DNA of 64,000 nucleotides from Gemmatimonadaceae bacterium (GCA_030647905.1 JAUSJA010000018.1:27793-91792); one strand, 5' to 3'. Numbered from the stretch's first letter, positions 17,713 through 25,978 are shown. Numbers and translations are program-made. Notes: generated by a model from the letters alone, not told the origin.

Positions 17713-17764
17713 AAAGCGATAGCCGTAGCGATAGCCGTAGCGATAGCCGTAGCGTTAGCCGCGG
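17713..17764. repeat. 12-bp tandem repeat between converging genes
   Basis: The unit GTAGCGATAGCC is repeated about four times (the last copy reads GTTAGCC), flanked by CGGCC on both sides. It fills the gap between the helicase gene and the converging pseudopilin gene. It is a different repeat family from the heptads but sits in the same kind of place. Confidence 0.85.
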
Positions 17765-17777
17765 CCTTGCGATTCCG

Positions 17778-18209
17778 TCAGTGCCGGACGCGGCCGAGAC
17801 GCGAGACGATGATCGTGTCGGCGGCACGATTCCGCGCCACTACCATCGTGAAATTGCTGGCGCCGTATCCGACACCGATCGGAGAATACGTGATGGACGT
17901 GCGGTTCGTCGACAGCGACACCCCATGCGCGGCGCCGATCTCGCGAGCTCTGATCGGCTCCGTCCCGGCGCGAATCGAGATGACCCGACGCGGCGCATCC
18001 ATGTCGAGGGTCACCTGTGTGCCGCGCGCGATGGCGACGTGGCGCGCGAGCGAGAACATGGATTCTATCTCCGTCACCGCCCCGCGCACCTCCATGCTGT
18101 CTACGAACGCCCACGCGCGCGGCAGAGCGATGACGAAGAGCGCAGCGGCCACAGTCATGACCACGGTTACCTCGATGATAGTGAATCCGTCGCTCGTTCG
18201 TCCCGTCAT
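17778..18209 (-). CDS. Type II secretion / type IV pilus pseudopilin (GspH/FimT-like)
   Basis: 143 aa from ATG at 18209. A short leader ends in G, followed by FTIIEVTVVMTVAAAL, the prepilin peptidase site with the conserved Glu at +5 and a hydrophobic helix. The rest is a small globular domain with beta-strands typical of minor pseudopilins. It would be cleaved and methylated by PilD and incorporated at the tip of a pilus or pseudopilus. No other pilus or secretion genes lie in the window, so this is an isolated copy. Confidence 0.85.
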   Translation of the reverse strand: MTGRTSDGFTIIEVTVVMTVAAALFVIALPRAWAFVDSMEVRGAVTEIESMFSLARHVAIARGTQVTLDMDAPRRVISIRAGTEPIRAREIGAAHGVSLSTNRTSITYSPIGVGYGASNFTMVVARNRAADTIIVSRLGRVRH

Positions 18210-18361
18210 GTCGCCCCGCCGCGGTTGATGCAGAATTGCTACCAAGTCGCGCCGCGGGTCATGACACCACCTGCTTCCCACGGGGAGCAAACCACCGCAT
18301 TCGACAGGCGATTGCGTTACATCTATGGCGACAGCCACCGCCGATTCACCGGAGAAGAGCG

Positions 18362-18592
18362 ATGAAGATCACGATCGAATACTGCACCGTTTGAAACTAC
18401 CAGCCCCGAGCCGCCAGTCTGGCGGCTGAGCTCAAAGACCGCATTCCCGGCGTGGATATCGAGATGATTCCGTCCGGCCACGGACGCTTCGAAGTCTCCC
18501 GCGATGGCATTCCCGTGTTCGAGAAATCGAAGCTCGGCCGCCACGCAATGCCGGGCGAGATTCTGAAGCTGCTGAATGAGAATTCCACCTGA
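18362..18592 (+). CDS. SelW/Rdx-like selenoprotein, CxxU with in-frame TGA
   Basis: 76 residues when the TGA at 18392-18394 is read as selenocysteine: MKITIEYCTVU, then NYQPRAASLAAELKD onward to a TGA stop at 18590-18592. The CxxU motif follows the first beta-strand, exactly where the thioredoxin-like SelT/SelW/SelH (Rdx) family keeps its redox CxxC or CxxU. The downstream sequence (VDIEMIPSGHGRFEVSRDG, then GEILKLL) matches the fold and the family's usual length. GGAGAAGA 6 nt upstream supports the start. The role would be a small thiol-selenol oxidoreductase. The alternative is a pseudogene whose second Cys became stop. The intact frame and the hairpin argue against that. Confidence 0.82.
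18409..18427 (+). promoter_or_regulatory. Candidate bacterial SECIS hairpin
   Basis: An 8-bp perfect stem AGCCGCCA/TGGCGGCT closes a 3-nt GTC loop. The loop G lies 25 nt downstream of the U of the in-frame UGA. Bacterial SECIS elements are stem-loops inside the coding region, about 16-37 nt after UGA, with a G near the start of a small apical loop. This hairpin meets that rule. Confidence 0.65.
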
Positions 18593-18745
18593 TCGAAAAA
18601 GCGTCCAATCGTTGCAGGAAAAATGTCCTCCCAAGGGGACATCGAGAGGGCCTCTTCGTCCTCAGCCAATAGCGTAAGTGGTTGTAATGTCGCTAGATAC
18701 GTCATCATACCATGCCTGGCATCCCCCATGCAAATCCACTCCCCC

Positions 18746-19153
18746 ATGACAATCCTTTCGTTCTCGCGGAATGACGCGGGAAAGATCAATAGATGGGGGT
18801 TCGCACTCCTTGCCGCGGGGATCCTCGCGGCGGGGAGGCCAGCGAATGCGCAGGGGTTCCCTCGGGAGCTCCCGATGCAGATTCCTGGGCTCCCGAAGCG
18901 CACACAAGGGCCGATGGTGCCTCCGGCTTATCGGCCGCCGGCGGGAATGTGCCGTATCTGGATCGAGGGAGTTCCTGCCGGACAACAGCCGGCACCTACT
19001 GACTGCGTCACAGCTGTCCGCAACCGGCCAGTCAATGGCTCCGTCATCTTCGGCGACAATTCGCCGAAGCGTGGCAATGAAAAGTCCAGGAAGGGGAAGT
19101 CGAAGAAGGAAAAAGACAAGGACATGGACAGCAACGACTCCCCTGACCAATAA
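18746..19153 (+). CDS. Secreted protein with basic C-terminal tail, function unknown
   Basis: 135 aa from ATG at 18746. Another in-frame ATG lies at 18728. The signal peptide is clear (hydrophobic core GFALLAAGILAAG, cleavage after ANAQ). The mature part has a proline-rich segment, then PPAGMCRIWIEGVPAG and PTDC, giving a likely disulfide. The tail is strongly basic and then acidic (KSRKGKSKKEKDKD). I do not recognise the family. It is followed 12 bp later by another secreted low-complexity protein, so the two probably form one unit ending at the terminator at 19717. Confidence 0.7.
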   Translation: MTILSFSRNDAGKINRWGFALLAAGILAAGRPANAQGFPRELPMQIPGLPKRTQGPMVPPAYRPPAGMCRIWIEGVPAGQQPAPTDCVTAVRNRPVNGSVIFGDNSPKRGNEKSRKGKSKKEKDKDMDSNDSPDQ

Positions 19154-19165
19154 GGAGAAGCAACG

Positions 19166-19690
19166 ATGAAACGCATTGCATTTGCACTTGGTCTCGTCGC
19201 CGCGGCGACGTTCGCGGCTCCGCTCGCTGCGCAGTCTCGCAACAGCGGGCCCTGGTGGGATCCGGCGAATACGGGAACGAGAAGCGGAAGCACGTCGCGC
19301 GTTGACACTCGCGACGGAAACATCTACGGCAGCACACGGGCAGATGGCCAGTGGCGCCGTGAGTCGCGCGATCGCAACGGGAACAACATCTACGTTCGCA
19401 CCCGCTACGATTCGAACGGCAATCTCATTCAGGAGCGCGCGCGCCGCGACACATTCGGCAGATATCGCGTGATTGACCGTCGTGTCATCAGCAACGCCAA
19501 CGACCGTCGCAACGGTCAGGTCAATCGCGGCGACAACGACCGGAACAACGACGGTTGGGAAGATCGCAACGGCCGCAGCCGCAATGACCGCTGGGACCAG
19601 AACAACGGTCACGACAACGGCAAGCACAACGGCTGGTACAAGAACAAGGGCAACAACAAGGGTAACAACAAGGGCAACCGCCGCGATTAA
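19166..19690 (+). CDS. Secreted Asn/Arg/Gly-rich low-complexity protein
   Basis: 174 aa with a signal peptide (MKRIAFALGLVAAATFAAPLAAQ). A repetitive middle contains RDGNIYGSTR and RDRNGNNIYVRTRYDSNGN. The C-terminal third is almost entirely N, D, R, G and K (NKGNNKGNNKGN at the end). It is probably an extracellular or envelope-associated disordered protein. Polyanion or surface binding is only a guess. It has a ribosome site (AAGGAGAAG) and follows the previous secreted gene by 12 bp. Confidence 0.7.
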   Translation: MKRIAFALGLVAAATFAAPLAAQSRNSGPWWDPANTGTRSGSTSRVDTRDGNIYGSTRADGQWRRESRDRNGNNIYVRTRYDSNGNLIQERARRDTFGRYRVIDRRVISNANDRRNGQVNRGDNDRNNDGWEDRNGRSRNDRWDQNNGHDNGKHNGWYKNKGNNKGNNKGNRRD

Positions 19691-19716
19691 CTGAAAACGC
19701 GGTCGCCTGCAGGACC

Positions 19717-19754
19717 CGGCCCCGGGTGGAGTGATTCCACCCGGGGCCGTTTTA
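19717..19754 (+). terminator. Rho-independent terminator
   Basis: A 13-14 bp GC-rich stem (GGCCCCGGGTGGA paired with TCCACCCGGGGCC) with a 5-nt loop is followed by TTTT. It ends the pair of secreted-protein genes. Confidence 0.93.
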
Positions 19755-19771
19755 TTGCAACTTGGGCTGCA

Positions 19772-22546
19772 ATGCGAACCGTTCGCGACAGATACCTCCC
19801 TCCGGATCACGCCGCGTTCGTCGCCGCGGAGCCTCCCACCGGCCGCATCATCGTCATCGCCCCGACGCGCGCCGCATGCGAAACGATCGAGTTGGCGCTC
19901 GGTCTCCACATCGAGACGATCCTCGAGCAGCAGCACGGCCAGGAGATCAGGGATCTCGCTGCGGCCGGGAAGGGTTTCGGCATCGTCGCCGGAACCGGCA
20001 CCGGAAAGACGCTCTCCATCCGCCCGATTGCCGAAACGATTCTGAGCACGACAGATCTTCGCGTGGGGGTCGTCAATCGCGAGCGTGAAGCGACGCCCGA
20101 AACGCCGACCTGGAACGTCATCATCGTCACCACCGGAATCGCCCGCCGCTGGTTTCAGGACGGTGACATTCTCCCCACCGACACGCTGGTCGTTGATGAG
20201 ATCCACCAGACATCGGCGGAGCTCGAACTGTGTCTGGCGCTCGGGAAGCGCGTGGGCTGCCGGTTCATCTGGCTCTCCGCAACGGTGGATCCAACGTTTT
20301 ACGCCACCTACCTCGCCGCCGCCGCCGTGCTGCAGAGCTTCGCTTTCGACCCCGCGCGCGCCGCCGACGTGAAGGTCGTGCGGAAGGATCCCCAGGAGTT
20401 TCTCGACGACCGCTTTCTCCTTCGCGTGATCAAGGACCGACTCGGCGTCGGAATGTTCCTCCCTACGCGCGCCGGTGTCGAGCAGGCGGCCGAGCGGGTG
20501 TCGTCGCAGTTCCCGCGCATCAACACCGCGTACTATCACGGCGGCGAGCCGATTCGAATCATCCGCCCGTTTCTCGAGGGCGGCGAGAAGAAGCCGTACT
20601 TCCTCGCGATGACGGCGGCGGGGCAGAGCGCCCTCAACGTGAAGGGACTCGACACGGTCATCATTGATGACAGGCGCTTCGGCAACATCATCGAGCGCGG
20701 GAAGAACGTCCTCACCCGCATGCATCTCGGCGCGAACGAAATCCTTCAGATGGCGGGTCGCGTGCACGGCCGCGTCGAGGGCGGGCGCGTGTTCATTCTC
20801 TCCGACCGCGATATCCGCTTCGAGGCGCTGCGTCCAACTGCGCCCGAGTTCCAGCTTGCCGGCGACTCCGAGCGCGTCGCCATGACTTGCGCCGACATGG
20901 GCGTGGACGCGTCGCAGCTCGATCTGCCGGTGCCGCTCGATCGCATCGCGTATCGTCGCGCGGTCTCACTTCTCGAGAGCCGAGGAATCATCGAGAACGG
21001 ACGACTGTCGGTGTACGGCAAGTCGGTCGAAGCGCTGCCGGTGGATCGCCAGTGGGCCGAACTTCTGGTGAACGCAGACGACGAGCTCGTGCCGTACATC
21101 GCCGTGATGAGCTCGATCGAGTCGCTCCATCGCATGACGCGCGAGGAGCGCGATCTCGATGGATTGGTCATTCCGGGCAGCGATCATCTGACCGCGTACA
21201 ACCTCTATGCCGAAGCGTTCACGCGGTGCGGCTACATGGGCGAAGTGTACGGGCTGCCGCGGCATCTCTTCACCGATGATCTCGAGGCGTGGGCCGAGCG
21301 CCGCGGCGTGCTGATGAAGTCCATCGAGGACACTGCGCTCGGGATGGCGAGCGTGTTCCGCGGTCTGGGCATGGAGCTGCCATCGCGGATGCCGGTCGCG
21401 CGCGACCACGTGCTCCGCAAGTTTGCCGCGGTGCTCGCGCGGTTCATGCCTTTCGATCTCGTCATTGACGAAGAGACTGCCGACGGTAGCGAAGCGCGAG
21501 TATCGAAGACGAGCGTGTGCGGAAGCTGGGGTCCGATTGCCGGAGACCTCCGTTATTTCGCCGACAGGTCGGGAAATCCACGCGCCGCGATCGAGGGAAC
21601 CCAGGTTCCCATGCAGCTCATCCGGAAGTACGCCACGCGCGGAATTTCCGAGATCGCCTACGATCCTGCTCGCAAGGGAGGGCAGCTCGTCCTCCAGCAC
21701 ACGCTCGAGTACTTCGGATTCGAGCTGGAGCGCGAGATCGAAGTGCTCGAGGAGATCCCGCCCGAGCTCGCTGCGAGGGCGCGGGACGCGCTGGCCGAAG
21801 CCCTCGCGCGCGGACAGGCGCGGCATCTGTCGGTCAAGCGGAACCGCGCAGCGGTGGAGGAGATCAGGCAGACGTATCGTCGCTCAGGCGGGCTGACACC
21901 GAGGTTCGGATTGCAGGATCTAACCGCATGGTACGAAGAGCGGCTGGCCGGCGTGAGCTCGATGAACGATTTCCGCAACGCGCGCCTGACGCTCGACCGC
22001 GACGAGATCGTGCCGCGTGAGGTGCGCGAGCGATACGCAGGGCTGCCGGAGACGGCTGTGATCCGCGATCGCGAAGTGGACATCGAATATGACGTGGAGG
22101 AAAGAGACGGCGGTCTCGCGGCGGTGGCGCGGCTGCGGCTTCCGGAGAAACTCGCGCGGTCCATCACCGAAGCGGAGCTCCCGGTTCTCGATCGTCCGCT
22201 GAGATTCGTCGTGATACGCGGACAGCGCGGCGCAATCCGCGCGGATACGCTGGAGGATTTGCAGGATGCCCTGGCGCAGCCGTGGTCGCCTGACGAGGTG
22301 GATGACGCGCGTCACGCGCGCGACAATGAGTCGAGTGAGGAGCGGAGGGCGCGAGAGCTTGCCACGCGGCACCGGGGCGGCCGGGATGGGCGCGATGGTC
22401 GGGGAGGGCGGCAAGGCGGTCCGCGAAAAGGTGGTGGCGGCTCCCGTGGCGAAAAGCGCGGAGGGAAGCGCGAAGGGCCGGACAATGGAGACGGTGGCCC
22501 GAAGGGGCGGGGTGGCGGGTCGGGCCGTAGATTTCGCGGGCGATGA
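19772..22546 (+). CDS. DEAH-type superfamily 2 helicase with RGG-rich tail
   Basis: 924 aa. Walker A GTGTGKT (about residue 75), DEIH (about 151), SATVDPTFY and a second RecA domain containing QMAGRVHGRVEGG place it near the HrpA/HrpB (DEAH/RHA) helicases. A long C-terminal region without recognised motifs follows. The last 60 residues are an RGG-like tail (GGRDGRDGRGGRQGG and similar) typical of RNA binding. The role is probably RNA remodelling. It starts 18 bp after the terminator. Its stop overlaps gmhA by 4 bp (ATGA). Confidence 0.85.
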   Translation: MRTVRDRYLPPDHAAFVAAEPPTGRIIVIAPTRAACETIELALGLHIETILEQQHGQEIRDLAAAGKGFGIVAGTGTGKTLSIRPIAETILSTTDLRVGVVNREREATPETPTWNVIIVTTGIARRWFQDGDILPTDTLVVDEIHQTSAELELCLALGKRVGCRFIWLSATVDPTFYATYLAAAAVLQSFAFDPARAADVKVVRKDPQEFLDDRFLLRVIKDRLGVGMFLPTRAGVEQAAERVSSQFPRINTAYYHGGEPIRIIRPFLEGGEKKPYFLAMTAAGQSALNVKGLDTVIIDDRRFGNIIERGKNVLTRMHLGANEILQMAGRVHGRVEGGRVFILSDRDIRFEALRPTAPEFQLAGDSERVAMTCADMGVDASQLDLPVPLDRIAYRRAVSLLESRGIIENGRLSVYGKSVEALPVDRQWAELLVNADDELVPYIAVMSSIESLHRMTREERDLDGLVIPGSDHLTAYNLYAEAFTRCGYMGEVYGLPRHLFTDDLEAWAERRGVLMKSIEDTALGMASVFRGLGMELPSRMPVARDHVLRKFAAVLARFMPFDLVIDEETADGSEARVSKTSVCGSWGPIAGDLRYFADRSGNPRAAIEGTQVPMQLIRKYATRGISEIAYDPARKGGQLVLQHTLEYFGFELEREIEVLEEIPPELAARARDALAEALARGQARHLSVKRNRAAVEEIRQTYRRSGGLTPRFGLQDLTAWYEERLAGVSSMNDFRNARLTLDRDEIVPREVRERYAGLPETAVIRDREVDIEYDVEERDGGLAAVARLRLPEKLARSITEAELPVLDRPLRFVVIRGQRGAIRADTLEDLQDALAQPWSPDEVDDARHARDNESSEERRARELATRHRGGRDGRDGRGGRQGGPRKGGGGSRGEKRGGKREGPDNGDGGPKGRGGGSGRRFRGR

Positions 22547-23121
22547 GCACAGAATTCCACCGTCATTTCAGCAGGCACCAGCAGGCGGTCTCCGACAGCA
22601 TTGTCGCACTCGAGTCCGCGGCGGAGCTGGCGGGAGAAGCGCTCGTGGCAGCGCTCGGCGCGGGCCACAAGGTGCTCACCTTCGGCAACGGCGGCAGCTC
22701 GGCGGAAGCGAGTCATCTGGCGGAAGAGCTGGTGGGCCGTTTCCGGAAAACACGGCGGCCGTTTCCCGCCATCTCGCTTTCGGCCGATTCGGCAACAGTT
22801 ACCTGTATCAGCAATGACTTCGGCTACGACGCTGTATTCGAGAGGCAGATCGAGGCGTTCGCGCAGCCGGGCGACGTCGCCGTCGCGCTGACGACGAGTG
22901 GGAAATCGGAGAACGTGCTTCGCGCGCTGCGCTTGGCGCGACAGCGCGGTGTGGTGACGATCGCTCTCACCGGTGCCGCCGGACTCAGCGGCGCTGAGGC
23001 GGATCACGTGCTGGCGGTTCCGAGCACTGACGGCGCGTTGGTCCAGGAGGTCCACCTGATGCTCATCCACGTCTGGTGCAGCGCCGTGGACAAGGCGCTG
23101 GGCGGCGACGCTAGGGAGTGA
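22543..23121 (+). CDS. gmhA: D-sedoheptulose-7-phosphate isomerase
   Basis: 192 aa, usual for the family. The SIS domain carries FGNGGSSAEASHLAEELVGRF and LTTSGKSENVLRAL. It converts sedoheptulose 7-phosphate to D-glycero-D-manno-heptose 7-phosphate, the first step to heptose for lipopolysaccharide or glycans. Translation is coupled to the upstream helicase by an ATGA overlap. Its last 11 bp overlap the converging LD-carboxypeptidase gene. The DnaA-initiator-associating protein (DiaA) is a related alternative. Confidence 0.88.
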   Translation: MSTEFHRHFSRHQQAVSDSIVALESAAELAGEALVAALGAGHKVLTFGNGGSSAEASHLAEELVGRFRKTRRPFPAISLSADSATVTCISNDFGYDAVFERQIEAFAQPGDVAVALTTSGKSENVLRALRLARQRGVVTIALTGAAGLSGAEADHVLAVPSTDGALVQEVHLMLIHVWCSAVDKALGGDARE

Positions 23122-24217
23122 CCGTCTCGGCGGTCTGCGGTGCTTCTGGCGCGTCTTCCGCGCTCTCCACCGGCTCTGCCGTCGAGAGCGCGTCCTCCTT
23201 GTAGCTGAGCCATCCGGTCGAGCCGTCGGCGACCAGCTCGACCTCGGTGCCCAGCGGGAGCGTGAGGTTCGGCACCTCGTGACCGGCGGGGAAATCCATC
23301 AGGATGGGAACGTCCAGATCTGACAGCAGGTCGAGCAGGAAATCCTCGAACTCGTCTTCCTCCGAACGGTCGAGCGAGAGCTGTCCGAACACGATTCCCT
23401 TTACGTGTTGCAACAGCCCCGCCGCGCGAAGATGCACGAGCCGCTCGTCGGCCACCGACATCGGATCGTGCGTCTCCTCGAGAAACAGGATCGCGTCGCG
23501 AGTGTCAATTTCATAGGCGGTGCCGATGGTCTGCTGCACCAGCGAGAGGTTCCCGCCGGTGAGCCGACCCGTCGCGCGGCCGGGTCTCACGGCGCGGGTT
23601 ACATCCTTTCCGAATCGCGTCGGAGGCCTCGGCGTCGTGATCGCGGTGAGCAGCGACGCAGTGGTCGGATCGCGAGCGATGGGAATCAGGTCGTCCACCG
23701 TCGGGCCGTGAAACACGCGCAGCCCCGCCTGACGCATGAGCCAGAGGTGGAGCGCCGTGATGTCGGAATAGCCGACGAATATCTTGGGATTCCGACGGAA
23801 AACTTCGGGCTCGAGATAGGGGATCATTCTCGTGACGCCGTAGCCGCCGGTGCCGCCGATCACTGCCTTCACGCGCGGGTCGAGCCACATGCCCATGAAG
23901 TTGGCCGCGCGGCGCTCGTCCTGTTTTCTGGTGAAGCGCCGCAACTCGAGGATGTCCGGATCGAGAATGACCTCGTAGCCGGCGCGCTCCAGCGCCTTGG
24001 CGCCGCGCATGAGCTGGCCTTCGCGCGGTGAATACGATGGCGCCACGACGCCGATCGCCTCGCCGCGCGCGATGGCGGTGGGCCGGATCAGCTCGATGAC
24101 CGGCGACGGATTCAGTGGCTCCGGAGTACCATTTCCCGACGGAAGCGGGACCGTAGTGCCCTCACTAGATTGCGTGATATGCCAGATTCGCCGGTTAAGG
24201 AGTTGAACCCCGAACAT
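23111..24217 (-). CDS. ldcA: LD-carboxypeptidase (muramoyltetrapeptide carboxypeptidase, S66 family)
   Basis: About 368 aa if started at ATG 24217. The S66 family pattern is present: GVVAPS near the N-terminus, GGTGGYGVTRMIPYL, VGYSDITALHLWL with the catalytic Ser, and the C-terminal Glu/His region (LFLEETHDP, DFPAGHE). It trims tetrapeptide stems to tripeptides in cytoplasmic murein recycling. No other ATG, GTG or TTG start exists upstream of the first conserved strand, so the gene must begin inside the 5' end of the divergent ispH (39-bp overlap). The C-terminal tail (VESAEDAPEAPQTAETV) is acidic and extra. Confidence 0.87.
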   Translation of the reverse strand: MFGVQLLNRRIWHITQSSEGTTVPLPSGNGTPEPLNPSPVIELIRPTAIARGEAIGVVAPSYSPREGQLMRGAKALERAGYEVILDPDILELRRFTRKQDERRAANFMGMWLDPRVKAVIGGTGGYGVTRMIPYLEPEVFRRNPKIFVGYSDITALHLWLMRQAGLRVFHGPTVDDLIPIARDPTTASLLTAITTPRPPTRFGKDVTRAVRPGRATGRLTGGNLSLVQQTIGTAYEIDTRDAILFLEETHDPMSVADERLVHLRAAGLLQHVKGIVFGQLSLDRSEEDEFEDFLLDLLSDLDVPILMDFPAGHEVPNLTLPLGTEVELVADGSTGWLSYKEDALSTAEPVESAEDAPEAPQTAETVTP

Positions 24218-25465
24218 TCGGCCCCGTCGGCCGCCATTGCCACGGCCAAGAAGCAGGGTGCGGGCCCGGACGTCTACTTCCGGAAGGGATTCGGGCTCAA
24301 GGCCGAGGTGCAGGCTGAGCTTGCGTCTGATTATAGCGGGCGGCTGGTGGATCTGCTCCGGCAGCGGGAGTTCTGCCTCGAAGCCGGGGACACCACGATC
24401 CGACTGGCCCGGGAGTTCGGGTTCTGCTATGGGGTGGAGCGGGCGGTGGACTACGCCTACCAGACCCGGCGCAAGTTCCCCGACCGCCGGGTATTCCTGG
24501 CCGGCGAAATCATCCACAACCCTCACGTCAACACCAAGCTGCGTGACATGGGTGTGGAGATTCTCGACATCGGGCCGAACGGAATTGACTACAGCGTAGT
24601 CGGACCCTCCGACGTCGTGATCCTGCCGGCGTTTGGAGTCACCATCCACGATTTCCAGACGCTGCGCGAGATCGGCTGCGTGATGGTGGACACGACTTGC
24701 GGGTCGGTGCTCAACGTCTGGAAGCGCGTCGAGAGCTACGCCAAGGACAGCTTCACGTCGCTCATCCACGGGAAGTACTACCACGAGGAGACGCGGGCGA
24801 CAGCGTCGCAGGCGGCGAAGTATCCGAACGCGCCCTACTTCGTGGTCCGGAACATGGACGAGGCGAGGGTGGTCTGCGATTTCATCGAAGGACGACTTTC
24901 CGCCGATGAGCTGATGGAGAGGTTCGCGCACGCCGCAGCGCCGGGCTTCGATCCGGTGCGCGATTTCCAGCGGATCGGCGTGGCGAATCAGACCACGATG
25001 CTGGCGAGGGAATCACTGGCGATCGGCGTCGCGGTGGGCGAGGCGATGGCGCGCGCGAAGGGTGACGACTACGCGAAGACCAACTTCCGGACGTTCGACA
25101 CCATCTGCAGCGCGACACAGGAGCGGCAGGACGCGGTGATCGAGCTCCTCCAGCATCCGATAGACGTCATGGTGGTGATCGGGGGTTACAACTCGAGCAA
25201 TACGATCTCCCTCGCCGCGCTCTGCTCGGAGAAGGTCCGTACGTATCATATCGAGGATGCGGCCGCCATCGATCCCGTGACCGGAACGGTGCGCCACCGT
25301 CCTCCCGGATCGAACGGAGACGTGGACGAGGTGGGATGGCTGGCGAGTCCGGGCCCGCTTCAGATCGGAATCACGGCGGGAGCGAGCACGCCCAATAACA
25401 AGATCGGTGACGCGGTGGCGCGGCTTTTCGCAACGAGAGGAGTTCCGCCCGAAAACGTGATCTGA
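24179..25465 (+). CDS. ispH: 4-hydroxy-3-methylbut-2-enyl diphosphate reductase
   Basis: 428 aa from ATG at 24179 (TTG at 24170 is also in frame). Three conserved cysteines bind the iron-sulfur cluster: FGFCYGVERAV (about 83), DTTCGSV (about 174) and TICSATQERQ (about 309). The long form, with an N-terminal extension, resembles the cyanobacterial/plant type rather than the about 310-aa E. coli type. It makes IPP and DMAPP in the last step of the MEP pathway. Its 5' end overlaps ldcA head to head. Confidence 0.95.
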   Translation: MPDSPVKELNPEHSAPSAAIATAKKQGAGPDVYFRKGFGLKAEVQAELASDYSGRLVDLLRQREFCLEAGDTTIRLAREFGFCYGVERAVDYAYQTRRKFPDRRVFLAGEIIHNPHVNTKLRDMGVEILDIGPNGIDYSVVGPSDVVILPAFGVTIHDFQTLREIGCVMVDTTCGSVLNVWKRVESYAKDSFTSLIHGKYYHEETRATASQAAKYPNAPYFVVRNMDEARVVCDFIEGRLSADELMERFAHAAAPGFDPVRDFQRIGVANQTTMLARESLAIGVAVGEAMARAKGDDYAKTNFRTFDTICSATQERQDAVIELLQHPIDVMVVIGGYNSSNTISLAALCSEKVRTYHIEDAAAIDPVTGTVRHRPPGSNGDVDEVGWLASPGPLQIGITAGASTPNNKIGDAVARLFATRGVPPENVI

Positions 25466-25624
25466 CCTCCGCCGGCGGGCCGCCGCGACGAATTGATGTC
25501 AACCAGGTAACATATAGTGTTGCTCGCAGCGCCAGTCGTGATTAATGTGCTGGCGTTTCTGGTTTCCGTGGGACGGCCCGAAACTTGTTATGTCGAGCGG
25601 CGTACAAGGACAGGAGGTTTTCCA

Positions 25625-25858
25625 GTGGAGGTTGTGATGGAGCTCTTCGGAGCGCACGCTACGCCTGATCCCCAGGCTGGCGTTGGCGCGGAAGGAGCGG
25701 AGGACGTGCTCAATCTCGGGGCGTGGTTCCAGAAGGGATGGACGACCGCCGGCAGCATCGGGGAGAAAGGAACGGACTTCGTAGCGGGGATTTTCGACAG
25801 ATTTCGCGAAGCGGATGCACTTGGCTATGACAACGAGGGAGACCAGACCGAAAACTGA
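25625..25858 (+). CDS. Small acidic protein, function unknown
   Basis: 77 aa from GTG at 25625, chosen because a perfect AGGAGG lies 7 nt upstream. The frame is open further back but without a ribosome site. No signal peptide or membrane segment is present. The middle (LGAWFQKGWTTAGSIGEKGTDFVAGIFDRF) may be an amphipathic helix, and the ends are acidic. I do not recognise it. It stands alone between ispH and a strong terminator. Confidence 0.6.
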   Translation: MEVVMELFGAHATPDPQAGVGAEGAEDVLNLGAWFQKGWTTAGSIGEKGTDFVAGIFDRFREADALGYDNEGDQTEN

Positions 25859-25876
25859 ATCGTCTGTCGAGTAGTG

Positions 25877-25912
25877 AAAAAGGGCCGCCCTGATGAGGGG
25901 CGGCCCTTTTTC
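25877..25912. terminator. Rho-independent terminator (works in both directions)
   Basis: An AAAAAGGGCCGCCC stem is paired with GGGCGGCCCTTTTT around a short loop. A-run and T-run flank it. It ends the 77-aa gene. Confidence 0.93.
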
Positions 25913-25913
25913 C

Positions 25914-25961
25914 GATACCCGTTACCCGTTACCCGTTACCCGTTACCCGTTACCCGTTTGG
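25914..25961. repeat. Heptanucleotide repeat array D
   Basis: Six near-perfect tandem units of GTTACCC directly follow the terminator, 18 bp before the esterase start. There is only one arm, with no inverted partner. It is the most homogeneous copy of the family. Confidence 0.92.
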
Positions 25962-25978
25962 TCGCGATCTTCCCCGCC

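Noticed and set aside
18323..18634. 103-codon minus-strand frame over the SelW-like gene
   Set aside because: It lacks a ribosome site and family features; the plus-strand frame has both, apart from the TGA.
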